DNA of 64,000 nucleotides from Bryum argenteum (lineage: Eukaryota; Streptophyta; Bryopsida; Bryales; Bryaceae). A model generated the notes under the pieces. The model worked only from the letters and a program-made list of their open reading frames with translations. It had not been told where the DNA came from and did not search any database. Position 1 is the stretch's first letter; each line of letters starts with the position of its first letter. The stretch covers positions 5,057,845 to 5,121,844 of the forward strand of contig CM073326.1 of the NCBI GenBank assembly GCA_037043015.1. Direction: 5' to 3'. Below, one piece after another: positions 46,581 through 58,947 of the stretch. Both the position numbers and the translations under genes were made by a program.

Positions 46581-46591
46581 ATCCAAGACTT
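46581..46591 (+). promoter_or_regulatory. putative self-primer binding site of the gypsy element
   Basis: ATCCAAGACTT begins 2 nt after the 5' LTR and is the exact reverse complement of AAGTCTTGGAT at 46517-46527, the predicted 5' end of the element's own RNA. It does not start TGG and so does not fit a tRNA CCA end. The same arrangement is known for Tf1 of fission yeast. Confidence 0.7.
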
Positions 46592-47030
46592 CTCTTGATT
46601 TTTCTCAAGGGCTTCATCCTCCCTTGTTTTTTCAAACGACAAAAGTAGGACATTGATTAGATTGAGGAACTTATCCACCCTCGTGGTAGTGATTGAAGAT
46701 AGCCACGAACCGGGACGCATTTGAAGGCTTTGCGAAGCTGAAGAGTTGATTGAGAGGTGTTGCTTTTTGAGATGGAGAACGCCCGGATGATCGATGATGA
46801 GATCTTGCGCAGCAGGCAGAGCAGCAAGGAGAAATTATGGCGGAAGACTATCAACAGGAGATCGTGAGGTTGCGCACACACTTCAAGCTTCTCGCAAGTG
46901 GTCGAGAAGTTGGCTATCAGCGATTGGTTGCACATGATCGCAGTGGCTCCAGTAATTTGGACAATTCACGAGTTTAGGAGGTCCGTCTTCTTCATCGCGA
47001 GATGATGCCGCAATCGATGCAAAGAACAAT

Positions 47031-47999
47031 ATGGAGGAGCGCCGTCGCATTGCGCAAGCGATTGCCGATATTTCAAAGTTTGACGGAGTCGCAGGGCTAC
47101 CCGATATAGAAGGTCGAAGCGGATAACAAGCTTGAATTGATGGAGCTATACTTGGTACACCTCAAGATCAAGCCGCATACTTGTTTTCGAGGATGGACGC
47201 GAAAGCGCGAGATGATGGTAGTATCTTTCTACCAAAATCAACGTGGTTGCAATGCGGCGACTTTTATTCAACATCTTTGACAGCGTTTACATCGACCGAA
47301 TGCGTGTGTGTGAGCATTGAATCGGCTTCAAGCAATGAAGGCGGTAGGGAGTCATTCGCAACATTCTTGCCCAAGTTTGAGAAGGAGCTTGGTGAGAGTC
47401 AACTTACCATGGTTCCGGATATGGTGAAAATAGGATATCTTCGCGGTGCTCTCAACTCAGAGATGCAACGCGCGATGATTGGACCTGTGACGTACATCGA
47501 TTATGGTATGTTTGTCCAAGCTTTGTTGGCGGTCGGCTCTCAACTTGATTGCTTGCAATATCAGAAGGGTCGTGCAGCTCCGATCGCGACATCAAATCGC
47601 GTATGGCCAAATGGAGATGAGATGGATTGGATGCCTATAGTCCAAATAAGCAAGCTTCGGAGACGTCTGACTTTGGAGGAACAACAACGGTGTCGCCAAG
47701 AGGGACGCTGTTTTTTATGTTTGAAGCGAGGCCACCGTGCAAATGACTGTTCATCCAAGCAAGGTGAAGGCAATGAGAAGAAGAAGAAAGAGAGCGCGGA
47801 CAAAACTTCGATAGTGCACGCAGTGAGAAAGAAGAGCAATGTCAAGATAGAGGAGGTCAAAGAGATGGAGAGTTGTGACTCTGATGTAGAGTCGGAAAAT
47901 GGCGACTTCCGGCATAAGACTCGATCGGAGGCGTGGAGCGGGTTGTCAAAGTTGAAGAATCTAGGAGACGAGCTTAGACACGGGTGGTATGTATGTTGA
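47031..47999 (+). pseudogene. gypsy gag with zinc knuckle
   Basis: A start-like segment with ATG at about 47031 (MEERRRIAQAIADISKFDG) is followed by frameshifts. The main open part runs 47181-47999. It contains the gag capsid-like segment (ESFATFLPKFEKELGESQLT, MVKIGYLRGALNSEMQ) and a complete CCHC zinc knuckle, CFLCLKRGHRANDC, at 47709-47750, then a Lys/Glu-rich tail. Gag packages the element RNA. Confidence 0.85.
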
Positions 48000-50900
48000 T
48001 GTTTTAATAAACTCAATTATATCTACTCGTGCTTTGTGTGATTACGGATGCCAATGCTGAATCGTGTGCGAGCAATTTGTTCGACGGAGAGGGTTGGATC
48101 GTCATCTATTCAACCTAGATCTTTGGAGCAAATTACGACAATGAAGAAGCGGCCTATGATTTGCCAAATTGCAAATTTTATGGCCGATATTGATGGTATG
48201 GAGGAGAAGATTGTTGCCTATGTTATTCCAGGACAAATAGATGATATAATCTTGGGAAAAGGTTGGATGGAGCGACATGATGCAAGTGTTCGACCTGCTA
48301 AAGAAGAGGTTTGCATTCGAAAACCTTTCAAGATGATTGTGAAGACTCGACCGATTACGTTGAAGCCAATGCAAGAGATACGTCGTCGATGAATTCAAAC
48401 TTTGCGGAGAAGCGGTGAAGAACGGTGAAGTAGAGGTTTTTAGTGCCAGCTTGGTTGACATCCAGAAGGCACTACAACAGAAGGTGTATAGGGACCCGAC
48501 ACAACATATTCCTGACTGACTCATGCCAGTTATTGACGCTTTTAATCGACAAGATGCAAAGTCGTTGCCCCCGCATAGGAAAGGGATTGATCACGAGATC
48601 AATCTTATTGAAGGGAAGACTAATGATGACATCCCTGCCATGCCGCTGTATCAGATGTCCAAGGATCAATTATTAGTTTTGCGCAAGACCCTTACGGAGT
48701 TGTTGGATAATGGATTTATTCGCGTAAGTAATTCACCTGCAGCAGCTCCGGTCATATTTGTGAAGAAACTGGCGGAGGATTGCGATTACGTGTTGACTAT
48801 CGGCGATTGAACGAGATGAGTCGGAAGGACAGCTATCCGATTCCGCGCATTGATGAGACGTTAAGATCCATTCTTTGCTGCCCAAATATATCCAAGGTTG
48901 ATGTAATCTCTGCGTTTCATCGGATACGTGTGAAAGAAGAAGGACGTGAGTGGGAGACGGCGTCAAAACACGCTTTGGCTTATATGAGTGGTTGGTCACA
49001 CCGTTTTGACCGACGTGGCGCACTGCAACTTTTGGCCGATACATCAATTGGATCTTGCGATTTAATTGGATATATCTTTGCTCGCATATATTGATGACGT
49101 GGTGATCTATAGTGATACTCAAAAAGAACATCGTGATGCGATTCTCAAGATCATCCGTAAGTTTGCTAACGCAGGCTTCAACTTGATTTTGATAAGAGCG
49201 AGTTTAAGCAGACACTATTAAGTATCTTGGATATTTGGTGAAGACGGTTGGGGTTTGCGGCCGATCCAAAGAAAACTTGAGGCAATTCGTCAATGGGAGC
49301 CGCCAACAAAAGTGAAAGGAGTTCGTGGATTTTTAGGTTTACGCAATTATTATCGATAATTCATAGATGGATATTCTAACATTGCGCGTAACCTCCTACT
49401 CGACTAACGCGGAAAGATCAACCTTTCCATTGGACATCGAAATGTCAACATGCCTTTGATCGATTGAATGAGGCATTAATTAAATGCACAAAGTCTTTCG
49501 TTAAATGGACTCCAGGTTTGAAACAACCATTGAATGTGATTCCTCCTGGTTATCTTTGTTGGTGGCACCTTAATGCAAAAGGTGGACGGACTTTGGCATG
49601 CGGTTGTTTATTTTCGAAAAAACACGATCCGTGAGTCCAATTATCCGATTCATGACAAGGAAATGCTAGCGATTTGTACATTGCATCCGCGAGTGGCGTA
49701 CATTACTTGTTGGCCAACATTTTGAAGTGAGTTGGATCATCGCATTTGGCTTATTTTGAAGAAGCAACATTTGAGCGAGATGCAAATGCGTTGGGGCCTA
49801 CGAGTTGAATGATTTTGACTTTGAGATCGCGCACAAGCCTGGCAAGGATCAAGTTCAATCGGATGCACTTTCTCGTCGGGAACAAGATCTTTCCCAACAC
49901 GAGATGATGATCGAATTATGAATCGATATCATCGCTTTTGGACGGAGATGATGGCGCTTTGAAGGTTGTCGCTAAATCCGCATGGATCGAGATGGTGATG
50001 CGATTGAGAGAAAGAGGCTCGCTTCTGAGTCGATAATGACCCCGCGTCCCATATGTTCATTTATTGACGATAGATGATTGCGTTATGGGATGTTGCCGCA
50101 AACAAATCATCGTTATTGGAAGATGCGAAAGGCGGTTATGGATGGTGGCCGACTACCTAAAAATGGGGCTTACCTATCACGATTAGTGAGTGTTTCGTAG
50201 ATTCAGTCATCGATTGCGTTGGCGTGGGACGAATATGGATTCCGCGCACGAACCTCTTGGACGCGTTTGATCCAATCTACTCATGATTCACCACTAGCAG
50301 GACATCCAGTCGTGAGGGTACGCGTGACTTGATTGCACGTGAATATACGTGGCGCAGGTTGACATAAGATGTTCGGAGATTTTGCGAAAGCGCAACGTGT
50401 GTGGAAAATCGAAGATTTGGCGGGAGTAGAAGCGAGGGTTGCTAAAACCTTTGCCAATTCCGCACGGATTTGACCGAGCTTTCCATTGATTTTATTACGG
50501 ATTGGCACCAAACAAATGATCGCATACAAATATCATGGTTGTGACGAGACCGTTTGTCCAAATCTATCATTCTTTGTGCCCGTGAAGACAATTCTTCTGA
50601 CTTGATGTGGCTCACAAACTTTTAGAGCAAGTTTTTCAAGATCACGGATTGCCTGCGCAGAATTGTGTCGGATCGTGGTAGTCAATTTGTTAGTCCGCTT
50701 TGGGATGAAGTATGCAGATTGATGAAGATTACGCAGCGTCGGTTGTCGGCGACTTTCCATCCGGAGGCAGATGGTGCAACGAGAGAGGCGAATCAAGAGC
50801 TTGAAACATATCTTCGTATTTTCACGACATTTGAGCAAGAAGATTGGGCTTTTCGATTCGATCGCGATGATGGCGTTGAATAATCGTGTGTCGCGATTTA

Positions 50901-51600
50901 TAGGTATGCCGCATTTTTATGACTCACGGTTATCATCATTCGGTCATGAATATTACTATACCCGAGGAGGCGGGTTCTTCGTTGTCACCGGCGGAAAAAG
51001 GACGCAAGCTTGTTGAAGATTGGCGTAATTCAAGTGAATCGGCAACAACGGCAATGGCCATTGCGCGAAGAGACTCAAGAACGTCAGTCAAATACACGTA
51101 TTTCGGTGGCCGAGGATTTTTGTCGGGTGATCGTGTGTGGTTGAAGTTGAAGAACATCAACACGTCCCGCCAATCAAGAAGCTTGATTGGATTGCTCTTC
51201 CTTATCGTGTATTGGAGTGCGTGGAGGGTACACATGCGATTCGTTTGAATACACCGTCGGTATTCATCCTCTTTTTCATGTGAGTTTAGTGAAGAAAAGC
51301 GGTGAGGATCCGTTGTCTTCCCAACTACCTCGTGATAATGAGTCCGGTGTTGTTTTTGAGCAATCCCGCTTTCGAGGCATCCACTAGCGAGGACGAGTAT
51401 CTTTGTTGAAAGAGTGTTGCAACATCGACGTCGTGGGCGCGGTTGGCAACTACTTGTAAAGTGGGCGGAGGATGGCCGGAGCCTACTTGTGCGAACTGTT
51501 TGCCAATTACAAAATGTCATGGTTTTAGACGATTACGAGCGCTTGTTGCGCGCGTGCATCTTGATATTCCTTGGGCACATTCTCTTGTATGACACTTGTT
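48000..51600 (+). pseudogene. gypsy pol: protease, reverse transcriptase, RNase H, integrase, chromodomain
   Basis: Broken into many frames. Protease: STRALCDYGC near 48030, with Tyr where D-S/T-G is usual. Reverse transcriptase: TLTELLDNGFIRVSNSPAAA at 48690-48740, then VDYRRLNEMSRKDSYPIPRI, SKVDVISAFHRIRV, and YIDDVVIYSD at 49087-49116. RNase H region ends with HKPGKDQVQSDALSRR near 49835-49880. Integrase: zinc region HDSPLAGHP near 50285, catalytic segments SIDFITDWHQ near 50490 and IVSDRGSQFVSP near 50665, then ATFHPEADGATREANQELE. A chromodomain, VERVLQHRRRGRGWQLLVKW, lies at about 51400-51460 and ends in VMVLDDYERLL. The element cannot move on its own. Confidence 0.88.
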
Positions 51601-51615
51601 AATTCATCAAAGACA

Positions 51616-51639
51616 TGAGGAGGAGGCGGAGGAGGCATT
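51616..51639 (+). promoter_or_regulatory. purine-rich tract before the gypsy 3' LTR
   Basis: GAGGAGGAGG followed by CGGAGGAGG just before CATT and the LTR start. Likely plus-strand primer region, although interrupted by a C. Confidence 0.6.
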
Positions 51640-51876
51640 TGTCATGGGCCAAGGCCTCGTTGATAAGCTCGGATGTTCACTCGCTATTAATTTTATAAAT
51701 AGAACTTGGCAAAGAGAGCTAAAGTATAGCCTCAATGAGAGAGAGCTAAAGTATAGCCTCGGCAGATTGAGCCAAGAGATTAGTATATAAGGGACTCTTA
51801 TTCATTGTAAACCTAAGTCTTGGATCAATATATTTCTTTTGTAGTTTTTGCTTGTTTTGACAGCTAGACTCTTACA
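51640..51876 (+). repeat. 3' LTR of the gypsy element
   Basis: 237 bp, near-identical to the 5' LTR in its first 70 bp and in the region from GAGCCAAGAGATTAG through R/U5. The U3 repeat borders differ (GGCAAAGAGAGCT and CAATGAGAGAGAGCT here). Followed by ATGTG. Confidence 0.95.
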
Positions 51877-51974
51877 ATGTGATTCACAACATTTCCCCCC
51901 CCCTTGATTGGTGTTGCAGCAATTCATAACCAACGAGCTTTTTCACTGGAGTTCCTACAACCACGTTTGTATAG

Positions 51975-52575
51975 TGAACATTTTAGGGAATAGTTGGGGA
52001 CAAGTGTATAAAATAGATTGGTAGCCATTGCCCATTTTCACTAATTTTCCATAATATCACCTTCAAATTCTGTTATATCACATGGTTTTGAACTGTAGTT
52101 CAAAAAGTTGAGGTGTGTCATTTTACCGGAATAATGCGATTTTAACGGAATTGAGGTAAAGTGAAATTATCCCCCTGTATATTGTTGTTAAACCAAGATT
52201 CAATGAGATTTTTGAAACACCAAGACATGAGATTTTTTAGATTTTTGAGGCACAGATAGATAAGTTTTAAAAAGTGAGTGCCAATCATTCGCCCCCCTTC
52301 TACAGTTGTCACTCTCAAACCAGACTTAATATGTCATTTTGAAACAATGACATGTAAGAGTTCAAAAGTTGTAGCCAACCAACCTTCAATGTGGTGACAC
52401 ACTGTCACTACAACATTGGTTCTTTTTATTGCATAGCAACCATCATGTTCCCTGATATGATCAAGAAAAGTGACTAGAGTACCTAGCTATGACGGTGGTG
52501 AATAAAGTACCTAGCTATGACAGTGGTGAAAATTCAAGAAATATTTACTCACCCTAAGTGGCTTGAAGTTGAATT
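51975..52575 (+). repeat. dispersed repeat family A, partial copy
   Basis: Shares ACCTAGCTATGACGGTGGTGA (here twice in tandem near 52485 and 52510) and surrounding text with 56310-57163 and 59195-60040. Non-coding. Confidence 0.6.
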
Positions 52576-52579
52576 GTGG

Positions 52580-53400
52580 GACAAAACTTGACTCATGAGA
52601 CCTCACATTGCCAACTCATAAAGTCATAATGAATATGTGCGCAAAAAAAGCTAAAGAATTCCATCATTTTCCACTTTGAAGTGAAAATACTTTCAGCATA
52701 AAAATTGCAATAAAAAAACCCCAAACTAGAAAGTTGTTCATCGTCATTTCAAAAACTTTTTTGTACCAGAAAATTTCAACAATAAAATCTTGGCTCAAAT
52801 AGTAGCCTTCCAATGGTGAAAACCTCCCCAACTTTTACAAAGGAAAATAGTCCAAATCTAGACCTTTGCACTCATCCATGCCCTATATTTAATACATCTT
52901 CAATTATGTTTAGGTTTCCACCACTAAGATTAGACTATGATTGATATCAATCCCAAAAATTAAAGAAAAAATCTAAGGGTGGATGAAGGAGTTTCAGCTC
53001 CTCATCTATTTTTTCACTTCTTCACTATAAAAACAACATTGCAAATCCATTACCAAAGTTGTTTTGGATCAAAAAAGTTGCAACTATAAAATTTTAGGAT
53101 GCATCCAAAGATTATAATTGTTTAACAAAAAAAATCATGAAATAACTAATCTTGATTTCACATCATAAGCTTGCAATGGTAAAACTAGCCCCATATATAT
53201 GAAAACTCCAAAACAAAAGTTGCCTTCACTAAATGCATGCTATTAACTTATTATATGGATTGCAATTTTGACCACATAAATTTGACTTAATTTGGGATCC
53301 AATCGAAGTGATTTGGTCAAAAACAATGTTTAAATGAAGAATTTTCAAAGTTTCAAATTGTCATCCAAAATGTTGATTTTCAATATTTTGGGTGTGTAAG
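52580..53400 (+). repeat. dispersed repeat family B, third copy
   Basis: Contains ACTTGACTCATGAGACCTCA, CTTGCAATGGTAAAAC and other landmarks in the same order as 35275-36170. Non-coding. Confidence 0.55.
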
Positions 53401-53777
53401 GGATAAGTAGTTATATCCCAAGCCACATAAGCTACCACCATATTAATTTTCAAAAAGAATAAAATATTGTCTAATACATGGTCATCAAGTCACCTTAGCA
53501 TGAAAATAAAGGATAAGTTAATCACCATGCGCATGGTCCTAGGAATATAGTTTCAAAGAGGGGGGTTTAAATAAAGTATTTTATATGGAATCAAAACATG
53601 ATTTGAAAAGAAATTAAAATTTGATGCTTAAATGAATGTATAATAGAAAATATCAAAGGAGTAGTTTCTCAACTCTATGTTTTTTTCTCAAAACTGTTAC
53701 CTTTGGATGGTAGGTAATTTTCTAAATTTGATGGCAAGATTTTAAGAATATAATGTCACTTTTAGTGATTGATTGTA

Positions 53778-55797
53778 CAGTACCCTCCAACAAGTGTTGC
53801 AACACACTCTGTTTTTTCACTTAAAACATATCCCATGGCCTGTTTTAGAATGGTGGTGTTGGCATGATAATCATCACATCTCCATGAGATTTTTTGCATC
53901 ATGGAAGGTGTTCCAGTTACCTTCATACACCAAGCATTTTCTAAATATAAAGAGGCATCCATTGCCATGTGTCTATCAAAATTGCCATCATGCTTAAAAA
54001 TCTTGGAAAAGGGTACCCTTCTTAATGTAATCACTTCTTCTCTGGGATATCAGATTTTGAGTATGTTTGAGCTTGGGAGGGTCCAGAGATACACATACTT
54101 GTTTGTAAGTCATCTTGATGGTACACATTTCTTAGAAAAGTTGTGTGCAACAAGTCCTGTTTGTCAAACATATCGTTTCTGTGTTGTTGTTAGGACCTTT
54201 TTTTATCAAACTTTTTGTGGATGTAAGTGTTGTTTGAGGATTGTGCACCATGACAAGGAGTTATGTATCAAATGATATACGACACATGATAGTTGGTATG
54301 TAGAAAGCTGGCATGTCGGTGAGTGAAATTGGAAACATTGTAGGAAGGCCAAAATCGACTATTTCAAGGATTCTCAAGCGATTTAGAATTAGTGGCTCTG
54401 TATTGCCAACAAGTAGATCTGGTAGGCCGAAAAACATGAGTGATCGAGATAGGAGAAGGCTCCATAGAGATCTTAGTAGTAATCGTCGTGCTCCTCTCTT
54501 GCGGTGTGCAGCAATGTGACATCTTCTGTGGGCATGTCAACTTTACATAAAGAGCTTCATGAGCTTGGTATTAACAGTTGCATTGCAGTGAAGAAACCAT
54601 TCTTGAGTGACATACACAAGGCAAAGAGGTTGGCTTTTGCAAAGGGGCACTTGCATTGGACGATTGACGATTGGAGTAATGTGATTTGGACCGATGAGTC
54701 ATCCTTTGAAGTTGGAAAACCATCACGCCAAATTCGTATCTGGCGAAAAGCATATGAACGCTACAACTACAATTGCTTAGTACCTACATTCAAATCCGGA
54801 AGGACTTCAATTATGGTATGGGGTGCTATCACTGGCTCTTCTAAGTCTTATTTGGTGTTAATTCCTCCTAATAGACGCACTGCCAAAGACTTTGTAGAGA
54901 TATTATCTCAAGGAGCATTAGAGCATTATTATTGGCACCATGACCACTATGAGCACCTCATTTTAATGGAGGATGGTGCTCCAGTACATGGTAGTAATAT
55001 ACAAAAAGATTGGAGACAAGAACTTGGATTGAAAAAGCTTGAATGGCCACCAAATTCTCCCGACCTTAATCCTATAGAGAATGTCCGGAAGCAAGTTAAA
55101 GATCAAGTGCAGAGAAATAGACCACGAAACAAAGACGAAATGTGGACATCGGTCAATCGGCTTGGGAGGATATACCTCAAGAAAGCATCAAGAAGTTGAT
55201 TTCAACAATGCCAACCTGGATGAAAGCTGTAATAGCAGCTCAAGGTGGTAGCACTCGATGGTAGTAGGTGTTCCATTTCTTGTAGAATATTTGTTAGTGA
55301 GTAAGACATATTGTAAACTTCATATCATATTAGGCTTCTATACTACTATAGCTTTGTAATGATACCTTATTTGACTTTATTTGATCAAATTTTGATTTAA
55401 TATATGAGTTTGATTTCCTTAGCCTAGAATATGAATGAATGGAAACTATGAAAATACTTTAGAGCCACATAGAGGAGAATTTTACCTACATAGTATGCAT
55501 CTTTGTAATACCAAGAATGTGAACAATGATGTATCCTATAGATTGGTGCAATCAAATTTTAAAAAATCATCATATATATTTCTCAGTTAATTTTTTTTGA
55601 AATTAAGTGAAAAAGATAAAATAATTCATCAAAAATAGAGATTTTGTTTTTTAACATTGACATTTTATGAACACGTGAAGGGTCCATAACACAAAAGATT
55701 TAATAGGATAAATTTGATAGAATCCTCCCATTTTGAAAATGAATTAGAGAATTTCAAGAGTTCACAAAATGGTTGCAAGACTTGTTGGAGGGTATTG
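53778..55797 (+). mobile_element. Tc1/mariner element 2
   Basis: 2020 bp between TA at 53776-53777 and TA at 55798-55799. Inverted ends start CAGTACCCTCCAACAAGT and end ACTTGTTGGAGGGTATTG. A DD34E transposase sits in the middle with about 490 bp before and 530 bp after it, long spacers for a Tc1 element. It is unrelated in ends and protein to element 1. Confidence 0.94.
54280..55264 (+). pseudogene. Tc1-like DD34E transposase, lightly damaged
   Basis: DNA-binding part: KAGMSVSEIGNIVGRPKSTI then SGRPKNMSDRDRRRLHRDL (54313-54519). The catalytic part (54504-55199) has VIWTDESSFEV (first Asp), TSIMVWGAITGS, LMEDGAPVHGS (second Asp) and WPPNSPDLNPIEN. There are 34 residues between second Asp and Glu, so DD34E. 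Damage visible: a TAG at about 54301, where relatives often have Trp; a frameshift near 54500; and another near 55155, after which the C-terminus continues in a new frame to the TAG at 55262-55264. It is otherwise complete, about 320 residues. Confidence 0.9.
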
Positions 55798-55799
55798 TA

Positions 55800-56309
55800 C
55801 ATTTACATGCACACTAAATTTTCGATTGAGATTCCTCACTATTTGTGAGATCCTATTGGTCAAAGTTGGAGAAAAAAGAAATATGCCAGTGTGCTAATGA
55901 TTTGAGCTTTGTAGTATACGACTAAAACACCCTTTTATCTTATTCACTCCAATGGAGTGAGTTTATTATGATTCATTCATTTCAATCACCCATAGAGACT
56001 GAATTATTTAGCAATATTATCATAACAATTCGGTTAAATAATCACCAACCACCTACCTTCTCTTCTACATTTGAGGGCATAAAGCATTACCACCAACACT
56101 TGAAAAAATGGTATAAAACAAGTAGTTGTCAACCCCTTGCCCTCCTTTATTGTTGTCGCTACAAACCATACCATCAAACATTTAAGGCAACATAGAGAGA
56201 TAAGGTTGCATGATATTTCATTTATAACCTTTTGCCTTGATTTTTGGTGCGACAATTTATTACCATCATGTTTCTTCATTGAAGTTGCTACAACCTCGTT
56301 TGTATAGTG
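55800..56309. other. AT-rich spacer
   Basis: No gene. A TGAGATCCTATTGGTCAAAG phrase near 55848 resembles the core of the TTAA family without ends. Text at 56125-56180 resembles the GGTTG/CCCTCC repeat seen near 39.5 kb. Confidence 0.4.
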
Positions 56310-57163
56310 AACATTTTAGGAAACACTACTAAATAAGTGTGTAGAAGATATTGGCAAACACCTCCCCTCCTCCTTCTACGGTTGTTATCTCAATCTCTCT
56401 TCTTCTTTTTTTCTTTCTTTTTTTTTTAAAAAAAAAAATAAATTAAATAAAGTATTATTATTATTTGTTTTTTTGAAACACAAGTAATCAAGTTTCAAAA
56501 AGTGACTGGAAACACGCTACCCTTCTAGACTGGAAAACGAGATTCAATGCATTTTTTAGAAACAATAATTGCAATTGATAAGTTTGTAGATGTGACCTCC
56601 AACCATCCTCCAACTTGTTGTTGCTACATCCGTTCTTTTTTCTTTTTCCCATTGTACCATCATGCATGTTGACATGATCAAAAAATTGACTGCTACCTAA
56701 CTACGACGGTGGTGACTATTCAAAAATTATTGACTCACCGTAGGAACCAACTTGGAGTTGAAAAAGAAAGTGTAATTCTAATAATTTATTAAAGTTATGA
56801 AAGGCCCTCAAAATGATGACTCACAATAGATAGTCAATGAACTAGTCTTTTCAAGGATCAAAGAGGGAGAAATTTGGTCATCCCCAATTTGTAAAGTGCG
56901 CATAATAGGATTCTAAAATTTCAAAGTCCTTGTCGTCACTAATTGTGAGTGAGTCCAAGCCCAAACATTTTGTACTTGTTACATTTCTTTTTGCTACTCT
57001 AGCATATACCTCAAAGAACATTTTACAATTTTGGTTACCAAGATTTTCATTTCTATAAAAATTAAGCGACAATGTTTATCCTAGCACAAATGAAGATAAT
57101 CACCCTTTGATATTTAATTGTAAGTGTACATACTTAATTACTCATATGTTGAATAGGGCCCAA
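56310..57163 (+). repeat. dispersed repeat family A, full copy 1
   Basis: About 850 bp repeated at 59195-60040 in the same orientation. Start GGAAACACTACTAAATAAG, end CTCATATGTTGAATAGGGCC. Landmarks ACCATCATGCATGTTGA and CTACGACGGTGGTGA. No ORF conserved. Confidence 0.8.
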
Positions 57164-57165
57164 TA

Positions 57166-58140
57166 TTCCAATTACAAAGAAAACCTTTTAATTTCCAATT
57201 TCAAATAAAGCCTCCTAACTCAAATTACAAAAAAAGCCTTGTAATCCCAATTGCAGTTCTTGACGATTGTTGCAATTTGTGATTGATTGGCGTATAAAGA
57301 ACGGCAGTTGCAATTTCCAACTATACACATTTGCAGATGACAGTTGCAACTGCAATTCTCTGACAAGACAAGGATCAACAAACAAGGCCGAGATTTATTG
57401 ACTTAGAGAAAAAGGCAATTGTAATTCATAAGAAGGTAGGATTTGACTAGCTTATAGAGATTGGCCGTCGCAATTCTCACCGAAGAAAATCTCATAATTT
57501 TCAATTAAGAAGAACAAAACCTCGTATACCTAGTTACGTAGAAAACCTGGTAATCTCCAATTACAAAGAAAACCCTGTACTTTCCATATACAAATAAAAC
57601 CTTCTAACTCCCAGTTGCAAAGCGAAACTTGTACTTTCAATTGCAATTCCTGACTTCTAGTTCCAATTTCTGATTGATTAGCGTATAAAAGACGACAGTT
57701 GTACTTTCCAATTGACGACACTTGTACTGTCCAACTGACGACAGTTACACTTTCCAACTATACAGAGAAAGACCGTTGTAGTTGGAATTCCTCGACAAGA
57801 CAGTGATCGACCAACAAGGCTCAAATTTATTGATGTAGAGAAAAAGACAATTGCAATTAGTAAGAATGTAAGACTTGATTGGCTTATAGAGAATGGCCGT
57901 TAGCAATTCCCGACAAAGAATTGGCCTACGTAAATCTGGTAAAATTACATATTTGATGGATTAACTTCCTCTGAACAATGACCACCTTGTAATCCCCAAT
58001 AAAAAAGCTCGTAACCCCAATGTTATACACTACAATTGACTTGGAATATGGATGACAAACTGTACTAGTGGTTTGTGTATGGATTTCTAAAAAGATACTT
58101 TGAATGAACCCAAGTTAGCTATGTCTCGATATATATATAC
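57166..58140 (+). repeat. dispersed repeat family C, two tandem copies
   Basis: Copies at about 57166-57520 and 57529-58140, again at 63411-63960. Landmarks CTCCAATTACAAAGAAAACC, TGATTGATTGGCGTATAAAG, ATTTATTGACTTAGAGAAAA, and GTACTAGTGGTTTG near the end, closing with CTATGTCTCGATATATATA. Inside the second copy are three 23-bp units starting GACGACAGTTGTACTTTCC at 57691, 57714 and 57737. Confidence 0.75.
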
Positions 58141-58947
58141 CGATACAATTTTTACATTATTTCATTTTTCTCCAAAAAGATTGTTTTCCAAACTTTCAAA
58201 CAAGCTTCAAAATGGCAACAACAATGTATTCAGACCTCTCTTTATAGTGTACTCGTTGTATTGTTCACCCTGAGGGGGGTTAGTAGTCCCGCTATTGGTG
58301 TGATAAGCTCTGGGCATACATCTAAGGATAGGTCGACTGAACACTCTATTCACCCCAGACTTTAAATAGGTTGGAGTTCCTCTTCTTCTTCACTTGTATG
58401 AGCTTATGATACTTGTAAAATGTAATGATGTATGCTTAGTCATACATTACGTATTGCCATTATCTACTCTTTCCCATAACAATTAAAAACTGCCAAAATA
58501 AATTCCTGCCAAAATTCACTATCAAAAAACATTGAAACACGTAGCAACTAAATTAGAATATTCGATAATGAGTGTTTGCAATAAACAAAAAGATGTTCTT
58601 TTTGTTCAATTTAAAAAGGCTTGCAAGTTTTAGTGCTAATTCTTTACCAGACTTCAATTTAGACAAGAGATCTTTAGAAAATTCTCAAAGTCTATCATAT
58701 ATGAAGTACCGTATTGTTCTAATAAAGTATATAGAATAATCTAGATTACCAAAGTATAAGAAAATAATTTGGACTTGCGTAAAGAATTTTGCACATACAT
58801 ATGTTTCTTTTCTTTGTAAACTTAACATGATAATATTCTAAAATAATAGATCTTTTTAAACTTATGAAGTAGTTTTCAAGTAGGTATAATGTCAGGTATA
58901 AGTATGCATTCAAAATTTGAGAATGTAAGAAATATTCTCGTACTCCC
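58141..58947. other. AT-rich spacer
   Basis: No gene. Contains the possible small dispersed repeat at 58330-58400 paired with 42760-42840. Confidence 0.4.

Larger units (their letters stand above)
46345..51876 (+). mobile_element. complete chromodomain Ty3-gypsy LTR retrotransposon, decayed
   Basis: 5532 bp with LTRs at 46345-46578 and 51640-51876, both starting TGTCATGGGCC and ending CTCTTACA. Target duplication ATGTG at 46340-46344 and 51877-51881. The internal order gag, protease, reverse transcriptase, RNase H, integrase, chromodomain is that of chromoviruses. Coding regions have many frameshifts and stops. No tRNA primer site follows the 5' LTR; instead an 11-nt self-complementary primer site is present. 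Confidence 0.95.

Noticed and set aside
53901..54275. 124-codon frame upstream of the Tc1 transposase as an extra element gene
   Set aside because: Cys- and Phe-rich composition without motif. I keep only the observation that the leader is long.
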